Shown here: piece after piece, positions 8,595 to 17,403 of the stretch
Layout: each line of letters starts with the position of its first letter
Position numbering within the stretch: position 1 is the first letter of the stretch
Assembly (NCBI GenBank): GCA_012103375.1
Contig: WLWX01000001.1
Span: 3,762,492-3,826,491 of the forward strand
Direction: 5' to 3'
DNA length: 64,000 nt
From: Paracoccaceae bacterium
GTDB lineage: Bacteria; Pseudomonadota; Alphaproteobacteria; Rhodobacterales; Rhodobacteraceae
Position numbers and translations under genes: made by a program
The notes under the pieces: generated by a model
Database searches by the model: none
Seen by the model: the letters and a program-made list of their open reading frames with translations, nothing else
What the model was told of the DNA's origin: nothing

Positions 8595-8642
8595 GCATCG
8601 GGGCACGCCCGCCCCGCCCCTTGCAATCTGGATGGAACTGAT

Positions 8643-9920
8643 ATGCTGGAGGCTTTCGGAGAAGAAACCGCCGCCGCGCTGATCGGGCTTGCCGGCGGCA
8701 TTGCACTGGGTCTGGCAGCCCGGATCGGGCGGTTTTGCACGCTTGGGGCGATCGAAGACGCGCTCTATTCTTCGGATGATCGCCGGTTGCGCATGTGGGC
8801 CATCGCGCTGGCCGTTGCGATTGCGGGAACACAGTCGGCCCTGCAAACTGGCCTACTGAGCGCGGCGGACACGGCCTATCTGGGTCAGGTCTGGAACCCG
8901 CTGGCGGTGATCATCGGGGGGCTGCTGTTCGGCTATGGCATGGCGATGTCGGGCAATTGTGGATATGGCGCGCTGGCGCGGCTGGGTGGTGGCGACCTGC
9001 GCTCGCTTGTGATTGTCATCGTCATGGGGCTGTCGGCTTATGTGGTGATGTCTGGTCCGCTGGCCCATGCCCGCGTCTGGCTGTTTCCGGTCGATACCAA
9101 CCCGACCGGCCCGCAGGGGTTCAGCCAGTTGGCAACCAGCCTGCTTGGCTGGCAACCGCTTGTCACCGGGTTACTGTTTGCGGGCGTCCTGCTGATCCTT
9201 GGGCTGGGCAGCCACGCGATGCGACGCTCACCCGGTCACATATTCTGGGGTGCCGTCGTCGGGCTTGCCGTCACCTCTGGCTGGGTCGGCACCGCGTGGA
9301 TCGCCCGAACCGGCTTTGGCATCGAACCGGTCGAAACCCACACCTTCGCCGTCCCAATCGGCGACACGCTGCTTTATGCAATGACCGCATCCGGCGGATT
9401 GTGTTGAAAAACTCCGAAATCAGAGCGTCGCGGATTTCTTGCGAAAACCTATGAAGCGAAATAGTCGGAAAGCTTTGACCACGAGACAGCGCATGGCTGC
9501 GCGTGAGCGCATGTAGGCGATTTGGGCCGACCCCCGCGCCAAAAATTTAGGATCGGGCTGCATGGAAAGAAAAATCATCGTTCAGGCCCTAAAACGGAGT
9601 TTTTCAACACAATCGGCAATACGCTGTCGTTCAGCGTCGGGTCGGTCACCGGCGTTCTTGTCGGGGCTTTGCTGGGATCATACTCGAAAGGGCATTTCCG
9701 ATGGGAGGCCTGCGAGGATCCGCGAGAGTTGCGCCGCCAGATCGGCGGGGCCGCAATGATGGGCGCAGGCGCAGTGCTTGCGGTTGGTTGCAGTGTCGGT
9801 CAGGGGATATCGGCCTTTTCGACGCTGGCGTTCAGCGCGCCGCTTGCAGCGTTGTGCATATTCCTTGGCGCGGCATTCGGGCTTCGCCAACTGATCACCG
9901 GGTATTTGCCCGCCGAATAG
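8643..9920 (+). pseudogene. soxT: SoxT / YeeE-YedE thiosulfate transporter, split by a MITE
   Basis: The first part (8643 to about 9396) encodes several membrane segments with the family cysteines in GRFCTLGA (C32) and MSGNCGYGA (C106). The frame then enters a 218-bp inserted element and stops after two codons. The rest (9615-9920) resumes in frame and carries the third conserved cysteine in AVGCSVGQG. Removing the insert restores a protein of about 352 residues, the size of YeeE/YedE sulfur transporters. The N-terminal fragment lacks the third cysteine, so the gene is probably non-functional. It follows soxR in the same direction and would import thiosulfate or another sulfane. Confidence 0.88.
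9397..9614. mobile_element. 218-bp MITE-like element, copy 1 (in soxT)
   Basis: A non-coding 218-bp segment with perfect 20-bp terminal inverted repeats GATTGTGTTGAAAAACTCCG. It is identical in sequence and orientation to the copy at 38640-38857 and identical in reverse to that at 39165-39382. It has no transposase. Flanking duplication is unclear here (GGCG/GGCA). It interrupts the soxT frame. Confidence 0.93.
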
Positions 9921-9992
9921 GACGCCACCGCCGCAGGTGCCCATATGGGCACCCCCTGCCCGATCTTGGCGGCTGTAGCCGCCGCTTCCGGG

Positions 9993-10580
9993 TCAGGACC
10001 GGGCCTTCAGATACATCTGGATAAGCCGGTCCAGCATCTGTTCCAGCGACAACCCTGCGACCTGACGTTCGGAGTTGGCGACGCCGAATATCCCGGTCAG
10101 ACTGGCCCACAAAACGGCCATATCTGCCCCGTGATCCGCTTGTTCGCCCGGACCATAGAACTGGCGTGTCGCCGCCTCCATCAGCCCAAACAGGCGCATG
10201 ATTTCATCGTTGTAGGCGTCAGACGGGGAATGCCCGGGCTTGAAGCGATAGGACATGATGGCGTCCCACTGGTTCGGATGCGCCTTCACAAACTCGATGA
10301 ACAGGATACCGAAAGCGCGCAATTGATCTGCGACGTTGGTCTGTTCGGCGCCTTTGCGGCAATGTTCGTACAGCGCCGCCAATGTCCGCGCATTCATTTG
10401 CTCGACCAGATCGTCCATGCCGTCAAACAGCTGATACAGCGTGCCGATCGTGTACCCGATGCGGTTGGTCACCTTGCGGCCCGACAAGGCGTCAATCCCA
10501 CCCTCGACAACAATCGATTCCGCCGATTCCAGCGCCAATTGCCTGAGTTCCGTTCGCGTATGATCTGATCTTCTGGCCAT
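9993..10580 (-). CDS. TetR/AcrR-family transcriptional regulator
   Basis: A 195-residue TetR-type protein. The N-terminal helix-turn-helix is visible (RQLALESAESIVVEGGIDALSGRKVTNRIGYTIGTLYQLF), followed by a ligand-binding C-terminal domain without recognised specificity. It is divergent from the small membrane protein/ACP/radical SAM operon, separated by about 100 bp that hold a palindromic operator candidate, so it most likely controls that operon and itself. Confidence 0.85.
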   Translation of the reverse strand: MARRSDHTRTELRQLALESAESIVVEGGIDALSGRKVTNRIGYTIGTLYQLFDGMDDLVEQMNARTLAALYEHCRKGAEQTNVADQLRAFGILFIEFVKAHPNQWDAIMSYRFKPGHSPSDAYNDEIMRLFGLMEAATRQFYGPGEQADHGADMAVLWASLTGIFGVANSERQVAGLSLEQMLDRLIQMYLKARS

Positions 10581-10626
10581 AATTCAGCATGTTAACCCAT
10601 TTCCAATAAAAATCGCAAACTGGTTA

Positions 10627-10671
10627 TTGAGCGGTGCTTATTTACTTACTATCTAAATTAAGCGTCGCTTA
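10627..10671 (+). promoter_or_regulatory. Promoter and TetR operator for the ACP/radical-SAM operon
   Basis: TTGAGC (10627-10632) and TATCTA (10650-10655) have 17-bp spacing, giving a sigma70-like promoter. A perfect palindrome TAAGCGTCGCTTA lies at 10659-10671, over the expected transcription start. A related half-matching site AGCGGTGCTT overlaps the -35 box, about 30 bp away (three helical turns). This is the arrangement expected for TetR repression. Confidence 0.6.
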
Positions 10672-10688
10672 TCAAAATGGAGATTCCC

Positions 10689-11147
10689 GTGAGAAACCCG
10701 ATAGCCGCCCCACTGGACGCCTGGACCGCCGCGCGGTCCCGCGCCTCGGTCATTGCCTGGTGTTCGATCCTCGCCGGAGTGCTGAGCGGGATGCTCATGG
10801 GGCTTTGGTCCTTCAACGGCCCATTTCCGACGCCCGAGTGGATCGGCGATTACGATGCCTTGCCAAGGCGATTCCTGCGCCTGGCCCATGTGGCGATGTT
10901 TGCCCTGGGCATCCTTCACATGATGGTCGCCCGTCAGATCACCGCAGCACCAATTCAACCCGCGCTCGGGCGGTTGGGGCTGGTGGCAATGGCCTTGGGC
11001 AACGTTCTGATGCCAACCATCCTGATCGCCGCCGCCGTGGCTGAGCCGTTTAAATACCTCACCCCAATTCCCACGACAGCAATCGCCGTGGCGATCACCG
11101 TCGCCGCCTTCAGTGCAATTCGCCAACATCAAGGAGAACCGGCATGA
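10689..11147 (+). CDS. Small four-helix membrane protein of the ACP/radical-SAM operon
   Basis: About 152 residues with roughly four hydrophobic segments (AWCSILAGVLSGMLMGLW, LAHVAMFALGILHMMVA, LGLVAMALGNVLMPTILIA, TAIAVAITVAAFSAI). No named family is recognised. The GTG at 10689 is preferred over the ATG at 10677 because GGAGA lies 5 nt before it; the ATG has no ribosome site. Its stop overlaps the ACP start (ATGA), so the three genes are translationally coupled and probably act together, perhaps on a membrane lipid. Confidence 0.7.
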   Translation: MRNPIAAPLDAWTAARSRASVIAWCSILAGVLSGMLMGLWSFNGPFPTPEWIGDYDALPRRFLRLAHVAMFALGILHMMVARQITAAPIQPALGRLGLVAMALGNVLMPTILIAAAVAEPFKYLTPIPTTAIAVAITVAAFSAIRQHQGEPA

Positions 11148-11404
11148 ACCGCAAGGATATTGAGGCCGAGATTCGAAGAACCCTCACCCGGCTGACCGAA
11201 AAGGATGCGTCCGATCTGCGGCTGGACGACGATCTGGGCACCGCAATCGCGTTGGACAGCCTGGGCCGACTTGAGCTGCTGTCAGAGATCGAGGAACGTT
11301 TCGACCTGACCATCCTTGACCTCGACAGCGACAAGGCTTCGACCATCGGTGGAATGCTCGACATTGTCGAACAGGCGCAAACCAAAATCGCGAAGGTGGC
11401 GTGA
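11144..11404 (+). CDS. Acyl carrier protein
   Basis: An 86-residue acidic protein with the phosphopantetheine attachment motif ALDSLGRLELL (Ser39) and helical ACP pattern. It is a dedicated carrier rather than the housekeeping acpP, since it is placed between a membrane protein and a radical SAM gene with overlapping ends on both sides and no fatty-acid synthesis genes are near. It would hold an acyl or other thioester substrate for the neighbouring enzyme. Confidence 0.85.
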   Translation: MNRKDIEAEIRRTLTRLTEKDASDLRLDDDLGTAIALDSLGRLELLSEIEERFDLTILDLDSDKASTIGGMLDIVEQAQTKIAKVA

Positions 11405-12732
11405 TGCGGATCGGATTGATCGCGATGAGTGGGGTCCGCGTGCGCACGCAGGAACTGGCCGAACTGGGCGTGACCCTTCCGGGGTTCGTCAACCGGGGCA
11501 AGGTCATCGCCTCTCTGCCAAGTCTGGGCCCGCTGACGGTGGCTGCCCTGACCCCACCGGATGTCGAGGTTGAGTACCTCGAATTCGACACCCTGCCGGA
11601 TGAAGACGAGCCGTTAGAGCGTTTCGACCTTGTCGGCATCTCGTCCTTCACGGCCCGGATCGAGGCGACCTATAAGCTGGCCGACAGGTATCGGGCCATG
11701 GGGGTGCCGGTCGTTCTGGGCGGTCTTCATGTGACGCTGATGCCTGATGAAGCGCAGATGCATGCGGATGCCATCGTGCTGAACGGGGCCGAAGGGGCCT
11801 GGCCGCAGCTTGTCGCCGATTTCAGGGCGGGCCGGATGCAGACGCGATACCACGGGTTGCGCAAGGCCGTTTTCGCACCCGAAAATTATGCCAAGCCGCG
11901 GTTCGACCTGATGGAAGGACGCCCCTACAATCGCGTCACCGTCCAGACCTCACGCGGTTGTCCGATCGCCTGCGAGTTCTGCGCCGCAAGCCTGCGCATC
12001 ACCTCTAGCTTTCAGCAAAAGCCTGTGGACCTTGTGATGGATGAGTTGCGCAGCGCAACGCAGGTCTTCGACAATCCATTTGTCGAATTTGCCGATGACA
12101 ATACTTTCATCAACAAGAAATGGGGCAAGGCACTGCTGCGGCAGATGGAACCGCTCAACCTGCGCTGGTTTACCGAAACGGATATATCCGTTGCCGACGA
12201 CCCAGAGCTACTGGACCTGATGGCCCGTGCCGATTGCAAGCAGATCCTGATCGGGTTGGAAAGCCCCAGCCAAAGCGATCTTCTGGATCTGGACCCGCAC
12301 AATTGGAAGGCGAAGCGTTTCGACAATTACCTGTCGGCAATCACGCGCATCCAGGCGGCGGGGATCACCGTCAACGGCACCTTTGTTCTGGGTCTGGATT
12401 CCCACACCAATGCCGTCTTTGCCGAACTGCGCGATTTCATCCGCACATCAAACCTTGTTGAAGTGCAACTGACCGTGCAGACCCCCTTTCTCGGGACCCC
12501 GCTGTTTGAGCGGCTGAAAAACGCAGGCCGCCTGCTGGAGGAGCGTTTTTGGGACAGATGCACCCTTTTCGACGTGAACTTTCAACCTGCAAAGATGAGC
12601 GTCGAGGAACTGGAACAAGGGTTCATCTGGCTGGCATCCGAAGTTTATAATGATCGTGAATTCAGTCGGCGAAAACGCCACTTTATGGACCTCAGCAAGG
12701 CCCGGATGCAGCCTGACCAGAACGCTGCGTGA
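11404..12732 (+). CDS. B12-binding-type radical SAM enzyme
   Basis: A 442-residue protein. Residues about 1-140 resemble the cobalamin-binding Rossmann domain (VVLGGLHVTLMPDEA ... IVLNGAEGAWPQL), without a DxHxxG motif. The radical SAM domain follows with CPIACEFC (C186, C190, C193) for the 4Fe-4S cluster. The fold order matches BchE/HpnJ-like enzymes, which methylate, cyclise or otherwise alter unactivated carbons. Coupled translation with an ACP suggests an ACP-bound acyl substrate. ATG at 11404 overlaps the ACP stop (TGATG); a GTG one codon earlier is possible. Exact reaction unknown. Confidence 0.85.
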   Translation: MRIGLIAMSGVRVRTQELAELGVTLPGFVNRGKVIASLPSLGPLTVAALTPPDVEVEYLEFDTLPDEDEPLERFDLVGISSFTARIEATYKLADRYRAMGVPVVLGGLHVTLMPDEAQMHADAIVLNGAEGAWPQLVADFRAGRMQTRYHGLRKAVFAPENYAKPRFDLMEGRPYNRVTVQTSRGCPIACEFCAASLRITSSFQQKPVDLVMDELRSATQVFDNPFVEFADDNTFINKKWGKALLRQMEPLNLRWFTETDISVADDPELLDLMARADCKQILIGLESPSQSDLLDLDPHNWKAKRFDNYLSAITRIQAAGITVNGTFVLGLDSHTNAVFAELRDFIRTSNLVEVQLTVQTPFLGTPLFERLKNAGRLLEERFWDRCTLFDVNFQPAKMSVEELEQGFIWLASEVYNDREFSRRKRHFMDLSKARMQPDQNAA

Positions 12733-12866
12733 TGGATGTCCATGCGCGTTTCTGGCTTCGCAGTGTCATCCGATTCCGGCCTGACAGCGCCATCCTGAAT
12801 ACCTGAACCGCTATCGGAATGGTCTGCGCCCGGTGCCCGCCGCAGGCGCAGGCCGCGTCCTTCGCG

Positions 12867-13904
12867 TCAGCTTTTCTCTGACGACAGGCGCGGCACCAAC
12901 GCTTTCACCAGATCGCGCATGTGCAACTCACCCACGGCTGTGTCGCCGTCCATGACCCGGTAGTGCAGCGTCGTATCACCGCCCGAACGGGCGATCATCG
13001 ATTCCAGGTTGTCGTGCAGGCTGACATCGCCGGCGAAATCCGACCCGGTCAGCGGTCCCATCACCGACTTCACGCGCAACACGCGGGCGCGATTGATGTC
13101 GCTGACGAAATCTTCGATGTAGGGATCGGACGGTTGCAGCAGTATGCCCTGCGGCTCCCCCTGTTGGATGACCGCGCCATCCTTCAGGATCACCAGATGA
13201 TCTGCCAGCTTCAATGCCTCGTCCAGATCATGTGTGATGAACACGATGGTCTTTTGCAGTTCCGCCTGCAATTCCAGCAGCAGGTTCTGCATGTCGGTGC
13301 GGATCAGCGGGTCGAGCGCCGAAAAAGCCTCATCCATCAGCATGATGTCAGTGTTCGCGGTCAGGGCGCGCGCAATGCCGACCCGTTGCTGCATTCCGCC
13401 GGACAATTGCGCCGGATAGTGGTCTTCAAACCCCTGCAACCCGACACGGTCCAGCCATTTGCGGGCCTCTGCCTCACAGGCGGACGCATCTTCGCCGCGC
13501 ACCGCCAGCGCCAGCCCGGCGTTCTGCAAAACGGTCCGGTGTGGCAAAAGCGCGAACTTCTGAAACACCATCGACATCTTGTTCTGGCGCAGACGACGCA
13601 ACCCGGTGTCGGACAGCCCCGTAACATCTTCGCCGTCGACCAGAATCTCACCCGCGGTTGGTTCGATCAGTCGGTTCAGGTGCCGGATCAGGGTTGACTT
13701 GCCCGACCCCGAAAGCCCCATGACGACTGTGATCTCGGCCGCCTGCATGTCGACGTTGATGTCCCGCAGGCCAAGAACATGGCGGTGTTTGAGCAGCAAA
13801 TCCTCTTTGCCCATCCCCGCCAGAACATGCTTCAGCGCCGCCGTATCCCTGTTGCCAAAGATCTTGTAGAGCCCGCGCAGGCTGACTTTGGGTTCCTGGG
13901 TCAT
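12867..13904 (-). CDS. Glycine betaine/choline ABC importer, ATP-binding protein
   Basis: A 345-residue ATPase of the ProV/OpuAA/ChoV type. Walker A (GLSGSGKSTLIRHLNRLIEPT), signature (LSGGMQQRVGIARAL) and Walker B (DIMLMDEAFSALD) are intact, and a C-terminal CBS-like region follows. The N-terminal KIFGNRDTAALKHVLAGMGKEDLL is typical of quaternary amine transporters. It is last in a minus-strand operon after the permease and binding protein. The substrate is probably choline or glycine betaine. Confidence 0.9.
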   Translation of the reverse strand: MTQEPKVSLRGLYKIFGNRDTAALKHVLAGMGKEDLLLKHRHVLGLRDINVDMQAAEITVVMGLSGSGKSTLIRHLNRLIEPTAGEILVDGEDVTGLSDTGLRRLRQNKMSMVFQKFALLPHRTVLQNAGLALAVRGEDASACEAEARKWLDRVGLQGFEDHYPAQLSGGMQQRVGIARALTANTDIMLMDEAFSALDPLIRTDMQNLLLELQAELQKTIVFITHDLDEALKLADHLVILKDGAVIQQGEPQGILLQPSDPYIEDFVSDINRARVLRVKSVMGPLTGSDFAGDVSLHDNLESMIARSGGDTTLHYRVMDGDTAVGELHMRDLVKALVPRLSSEKS

Positions 13905-13914
13905 GGTCGGCCGA

Positions 13915-14943
13915 TCAATGTTTGACGCGGGTCATGTCGACCCGTGAAAGCGCCGCTTTGGAGACCCGGTCCAGGATCACCGCCAGCAGCACGATGCCAA
14001 TGCCCGCCACGATCCCGACGCCCAGTTCCAGGTTCCGAATTCCGCGCAGAACGTTCACGCCCAATCCCGGTGCCGACACCAGCGACGCAATCACCACCAT
14101 CGCCAGCGACATCATGATCGTCTGGTTCACCCCGGCCATGATATTGGGCAAGGCCAGCGGCAATTCCACCTTCACGAGTTTCTGGCGCGCGGTCATGCCG
14201 AACGCATTCGCAGCCTCGATAACGTCTTTGTCCACAAGGCGGATGCCCAGATCGGTCAGCCGCACAACCGGCACGATAGCATAAAGAATGATCGCGATTC
14301 CATAAAGCTTGGATTCCGTGACCGAAAACAGGAAGATCAGCGGGATCAGATAGACGAAGGTCGGCAGAGTCTGCAGCAGATCCAGCACCGGGACCACGCC
14401 GCGTTGCAACCGGTCCGATTTGGACATCGCAATCCCGATTGGAACGCCCAGCAGCACAGATATCCCGGTACAGACAAAGATAATCGACAGCGTCTGCATG
14501 GCAACATCATAGTGATCGACCAGCCCCAGCAACAAAATCGAAAACAGCACAAACCCCGTCACGGCCTTGGAACGCGAAGCATACCAGGAAATCGCCACCA
14601 GGATCGGCACCATGATGAACCAGGGGATCGTGTCGAATGTCCAAAGCGCGCCGTCCAGCAACCAGCTGAGCGGCTGCGTGATCGGGTCCAGCACCGTTTT
14701 CAGAGCTGGCTTGGCCGCCAGAAATCCATCTTCGATGCCTTTGGTGACATCGCGCGACTGGATGATGCTTGAACAGCTTTCGTTGAGGTTGTCGAGCGAC
14801 GGGAAGGGAAAGACCTCGCCCCTGGCATCCTTGCCACTGCTTTGTGCCAGAAGATCGGCCATCGACATCGGGGCGTCCGAACTTCCCGCACCGCACCAGT
14901 CAGATAGTCCAAGTGCTTTGAACAAACCGTCGTAAAATGCCAT
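13915..14943 (-). CDS. Glycine betaine/choline ABC importer, permease
   Basis: A 342-residue membrane protein of the ProW/OpuAB family. Several transmembrane helices and the inner-membrane ABC contact loop EAANAFGMTARQKLVKVELPLALPNIMAGVNQTI are visible. It lies between the ATPase and the binding protein on the minus strand. A long hydrophilic N-terminal part is as in ChoW-type permeases. Confidence 0.9.
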   Translation of the reverse strand: MAFYDGLFKALGLSDWCGAGSSDAPMSMADLLAQSSGKDARGEVFPFPSLDNLNESCSSIIQSRDVTKGIEDGFLAAKPALKTVLDPITQPLSWLLDGALWTFDTIPWFIMVPILVAISWYASRSKAVTGFVLFSILLLGLVDHYDVAMQTLSIIFVCTGISVLLGVPIGIAMSKSDRLQRGVVPVLDLLQTLPTFVYLIPLIFLFSVTESKLYGIAIILYAIVPVVRLTDLGIRLVDKDVIEAANAFGMTARQKLVKVELPLALPNIMAGVNQTIMMSLAMVVIASLVSAPGLGVNVLRGIRNLELGVGIVAGIGIVLLAVILDRVSKAALSRVDMTRVKH

Positions 14944-14967
14944 CCCGTGTCGCCCCCAAACCCCAAG

Positions 14968-14998
14968 AAGCCTCCCCGCCGGTCGGGCGGGAAGGCTT
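14968..14998 (-). promoter_or_regulatory. Stem-loop between binding-protein and permease genes
   Basis: AAGCCT-CCCCGCC pairs with GGCGGG-AAGGCTT around a short loop. There is no T run on the minus strand, so it is more likely an mRNA-stabilising or partial-stop hairpin that favours expression of the binding protein over the permease and ATPase, as in many importer operons. Confidence 0.5.
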
Positions 14999-15015
14999 GT
15001 GTCTCGTCGAAACGA

Positions 15016-15984
15016 TTAGTTCAGGACCGCTGACAGCTTGTCCCGGGCCTCATCGCTCAGCCAGGTCGCCCAAACGTCCTTGTAGCTGGTCAGGAAATAG
15101 ACGGCGGCTTCGTCATAGGATGCAGTGTTGTCCAGGCGCCAGGCCAGAACATCGCCCATCTGCGCATTGGTGAAGGACATATTCTTCATCAGCGCAACGA
15201 CCTCTGGCTCGCGCTCAAAAAAGGTGTTGGACACGGCAGTGGTCACCTTGGATGCCGGATAGGCCGAAAACACCGGGTTTGCACAATCGACATCGCCGTT
15301 GCAGGCGTGCCCTTCTTCATTGAAGTCGGGAACAGCGACCTGAACCATCGGATACTTCCCAAGCACCGCAGTCGGCGCCCAGTAGTAGCCAAACCACGGC
15401 GCCTTGTCGGCATAGGCAGCCGCGATTGAGGTTTGCAGCGTCTCACCGGACCCGTGCTGGAACCGCTCTAGCCCGGAATTTTCGTAGCCCGCAGCGATCA
15501 GGTTGTTGTTGTTGATGACGTCACAGCCCCAGCCCGTCGGGCAGTCGTGAAATCTGCCACCGACAGCGTCCGGGTTGGCCATGATGCCTTCCCATGTGGT
15601 CAGCTCGGGGTTGGATTCGGCCAGATACTCAGGGATCCACCAAGCCTCGATACCGCCATCAGACAGAACGTGTGTCAGCTCGACCAGTTTTCCATCGTCA
15701 ATCATGCCCTGATACGGCGGGGTCGTGTTCACCCAGATTTCCGTCAGGATGTCCGGCTCTCCGGTTTCTGCGAGTGAGGTCAGTGCCGGAACAAGCGACG
15801 TTGGCACCTTTTGCACATCGCAGCCATAGCCCTGTTCCATCAGGAAGGCGGCGACGGCGGTCACAACGGCCGAAGATGCCCAGTCCATTTCGGTGATCGA
15901 AACCTTGCCACACTCGGCCTGCGCGGCATTTGCACCCATGGTGACCGACGCCGCAACGACTGCGCCTGCTAGATAGTTTTTCAT
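15016..15984 (-). CDS. Glycine betaine/choline ABC importer, substrate-binding protein
   Basis: A 322-residue periplasmic protein with signal MKNYLAGAVVAASVTMGANAAQA, start preceded by AGGGAGAAT. The body matches OpuAC-type quaternary amine binding proteins, with aromatic residues (DMDWASS-like TEMDWASSAV, EAWWIPEY, APWFGYYWAP) that would form the aromatic cage. First gene of the importer operon. A longer upstream frame exists but lacks a ribosome site. Confidence 0.9.
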   Translation of the reverse strand: MKNYLAGAVVAASVTMGANAAQAECGKVSITEMDWASSAVVTAVAAFLMEQGYGCDVQKVPTSLVPALTSLAETGEPDILTEIWVNTTPPYQGMIDDGKLVELTHVLSDGGIEAWWIPEYLAESNPELTTWEGIMANPDAVGGRFHDCPTGWGCDVINNNNLIAAGYENSGLERFQHGSGETLQTSIAAAYADKAPWFGYYWAPTAVLGKYPMVQVAVPDFNEEGHACNGDVDCANPVFSAYPASKVTTAVSNTFFEREPEVVALMKNMSFTNAQMGDVLAWRLDNTASYDEAAVYFLTSYKDVWATWLSDEARDKLSAVLN

Positions 15985-16170
15985 CAGTATTCTCCCTGTG
16001 GTTCTCATGCTGTTTCGCACGGGATCAAATTGTGCGCAGCACCAAACATGAATATCGCCCCAATACGAGCGGAAAGCGACGGATACGAGAGGAAAGCGAC
16101 ATCGTCGGGAGGTTTTTTTTGGGAGCCCTCAGCCCGTGATAGCGCGGACACTTCGCAAGCACTGAGTCCC

Positions 16171-17227
16171 TAAAGCGTTTCGACATTAACCTGAGACATA
16201 TCCGGCGGCCTTAAAGTAGTTCCAGCATTCTACTGGGTCGTAGAGATCGCAGATTGCTCCGATTGCTTCGAAGACCTGGGTAAAGGACCTGGCCCCGATC
16301 CGTCGCAAATGGGCTTTCAGTTTAGAGAAGGCCTGCTCGATGGGATTCAGGTCGGGCGAGTACGGTGGCAGGTAAAGGAACCAGCAGCCGTGATTGCGTA
16401 AAGCCTGCGTCGCCTCCTTATTCCGGTGGGTTGCCAGGTTGTCGAGAATGACGACAGTGCCGGGGTTGATCTCGGGGACCAGCACTTCGCGGATGTAGGC
16501 CGCGAAGGCGGGGCCATCTATCGCTCCCTTGATGACCCAAGGTGCGATCAGCGCGCCTTGGGTCAGGCCCGCGATCAAGGTTTGGGTTCCCCAGCTTCCG
16601 AAGGGCGCATCCATCGTCAGGCGCTTACCGCGCTTGGCTCTGCCGCGTAGGCGCGTGAGGTTTGTCTTCACTGCGGTTTCGTCAATAAAGACAACGCGCT
16701 CAGGAAAGGTCGCAATGGCTGGCGAGCGGTATCTGAACCAGTCGGCCCGTTGCTGCCTTACCTTGGCGCGGCGGCGCTCGGTTGCGACCAGCGACTTTTT
16801 TTGTACGTGAAGCCGAGCCGGGACAGAAGGTTGGCGATGGAGGAGTGATGCACCCGCACACCCTCTGCATCGGCCAGCGCATTACGCAACTCAAAGAGCG
16901 TGATGTCAGGGTCTTGTGCGATCAACTCCTCAAAGAATTCCCGATGCGGAGCCAGCTTTCCCTTGCCGCGCGGCGGTCCCTGCCGGGCAGGTTCCGCATG
17001 ACCCTTCATCCTCACCTGACGCGCCCACCGCGCGCCTGTGGCAGGCGACAGCTTCAACCGCAACGCCGCCGCGCGCCCGCTCAACCCTTCTTCAATGTAT
17101 CTCTGAAACCGTATCCGAAGCGCAGATGGCAAAGGTGCTGACATGATCCATCCTCCCAAACAGGATGAATCACAGATCAGGTCTCAAGGGAATCCCTCGC
17201 GATTCAGGTTCAAGCCGAAACGCTTTA
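16171..17227 (-). mobile_element. IS630-family insertion sequence
   Basis: An approximately 1.06-kb element flanked by TA dinucleotides (16171-16172 and 17226-17227) with imperfect terminal inverted repeats starting AAGCGTTTCG and extending to AACCTGA. TA target duplication is the mark of the IS630/mariner group. It lies downstream of the acyl-CoA ligase gene and upstream of the betaine binding-protein gene, apparently in intergenic DNA. Confidence 0.88.
16186..17144 (-). CDS. IS630-family transposase, made by -1 frameshifting
   Basis: Two overlapping minus-strand frames encode one transposase. The upstream frame (17144 to about 16795) holds the helix-turn-helix part (EEGLSGRAAALRLKLSPATG). 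At an A7 run (16796-16802) a -1 slip leads into the second frame with the DDE residues: FIDET, VILDNLATH and NPIEQAFSKLK. Frameshift production is common in IS630 elements, so the copy may be active. Neither frame alone is complete. Confidence 0.85.
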
Positions 17228-17403
17228 GCAATACCTTGGCGATGTCGTGACGATCCTCCTACCGCTGCGATCAGCATTGGCCGCAGGCTGCTGTTCTGGC
17301 TGACCAACGGCGCCCACCCACCTTTTCATCGGTTGTTTCGGGCAAAGTTGACCAGTTTGACGACTATTCGTCCACTAAAAAGCCCGATTGCACCAGAGCA
17401 GCG

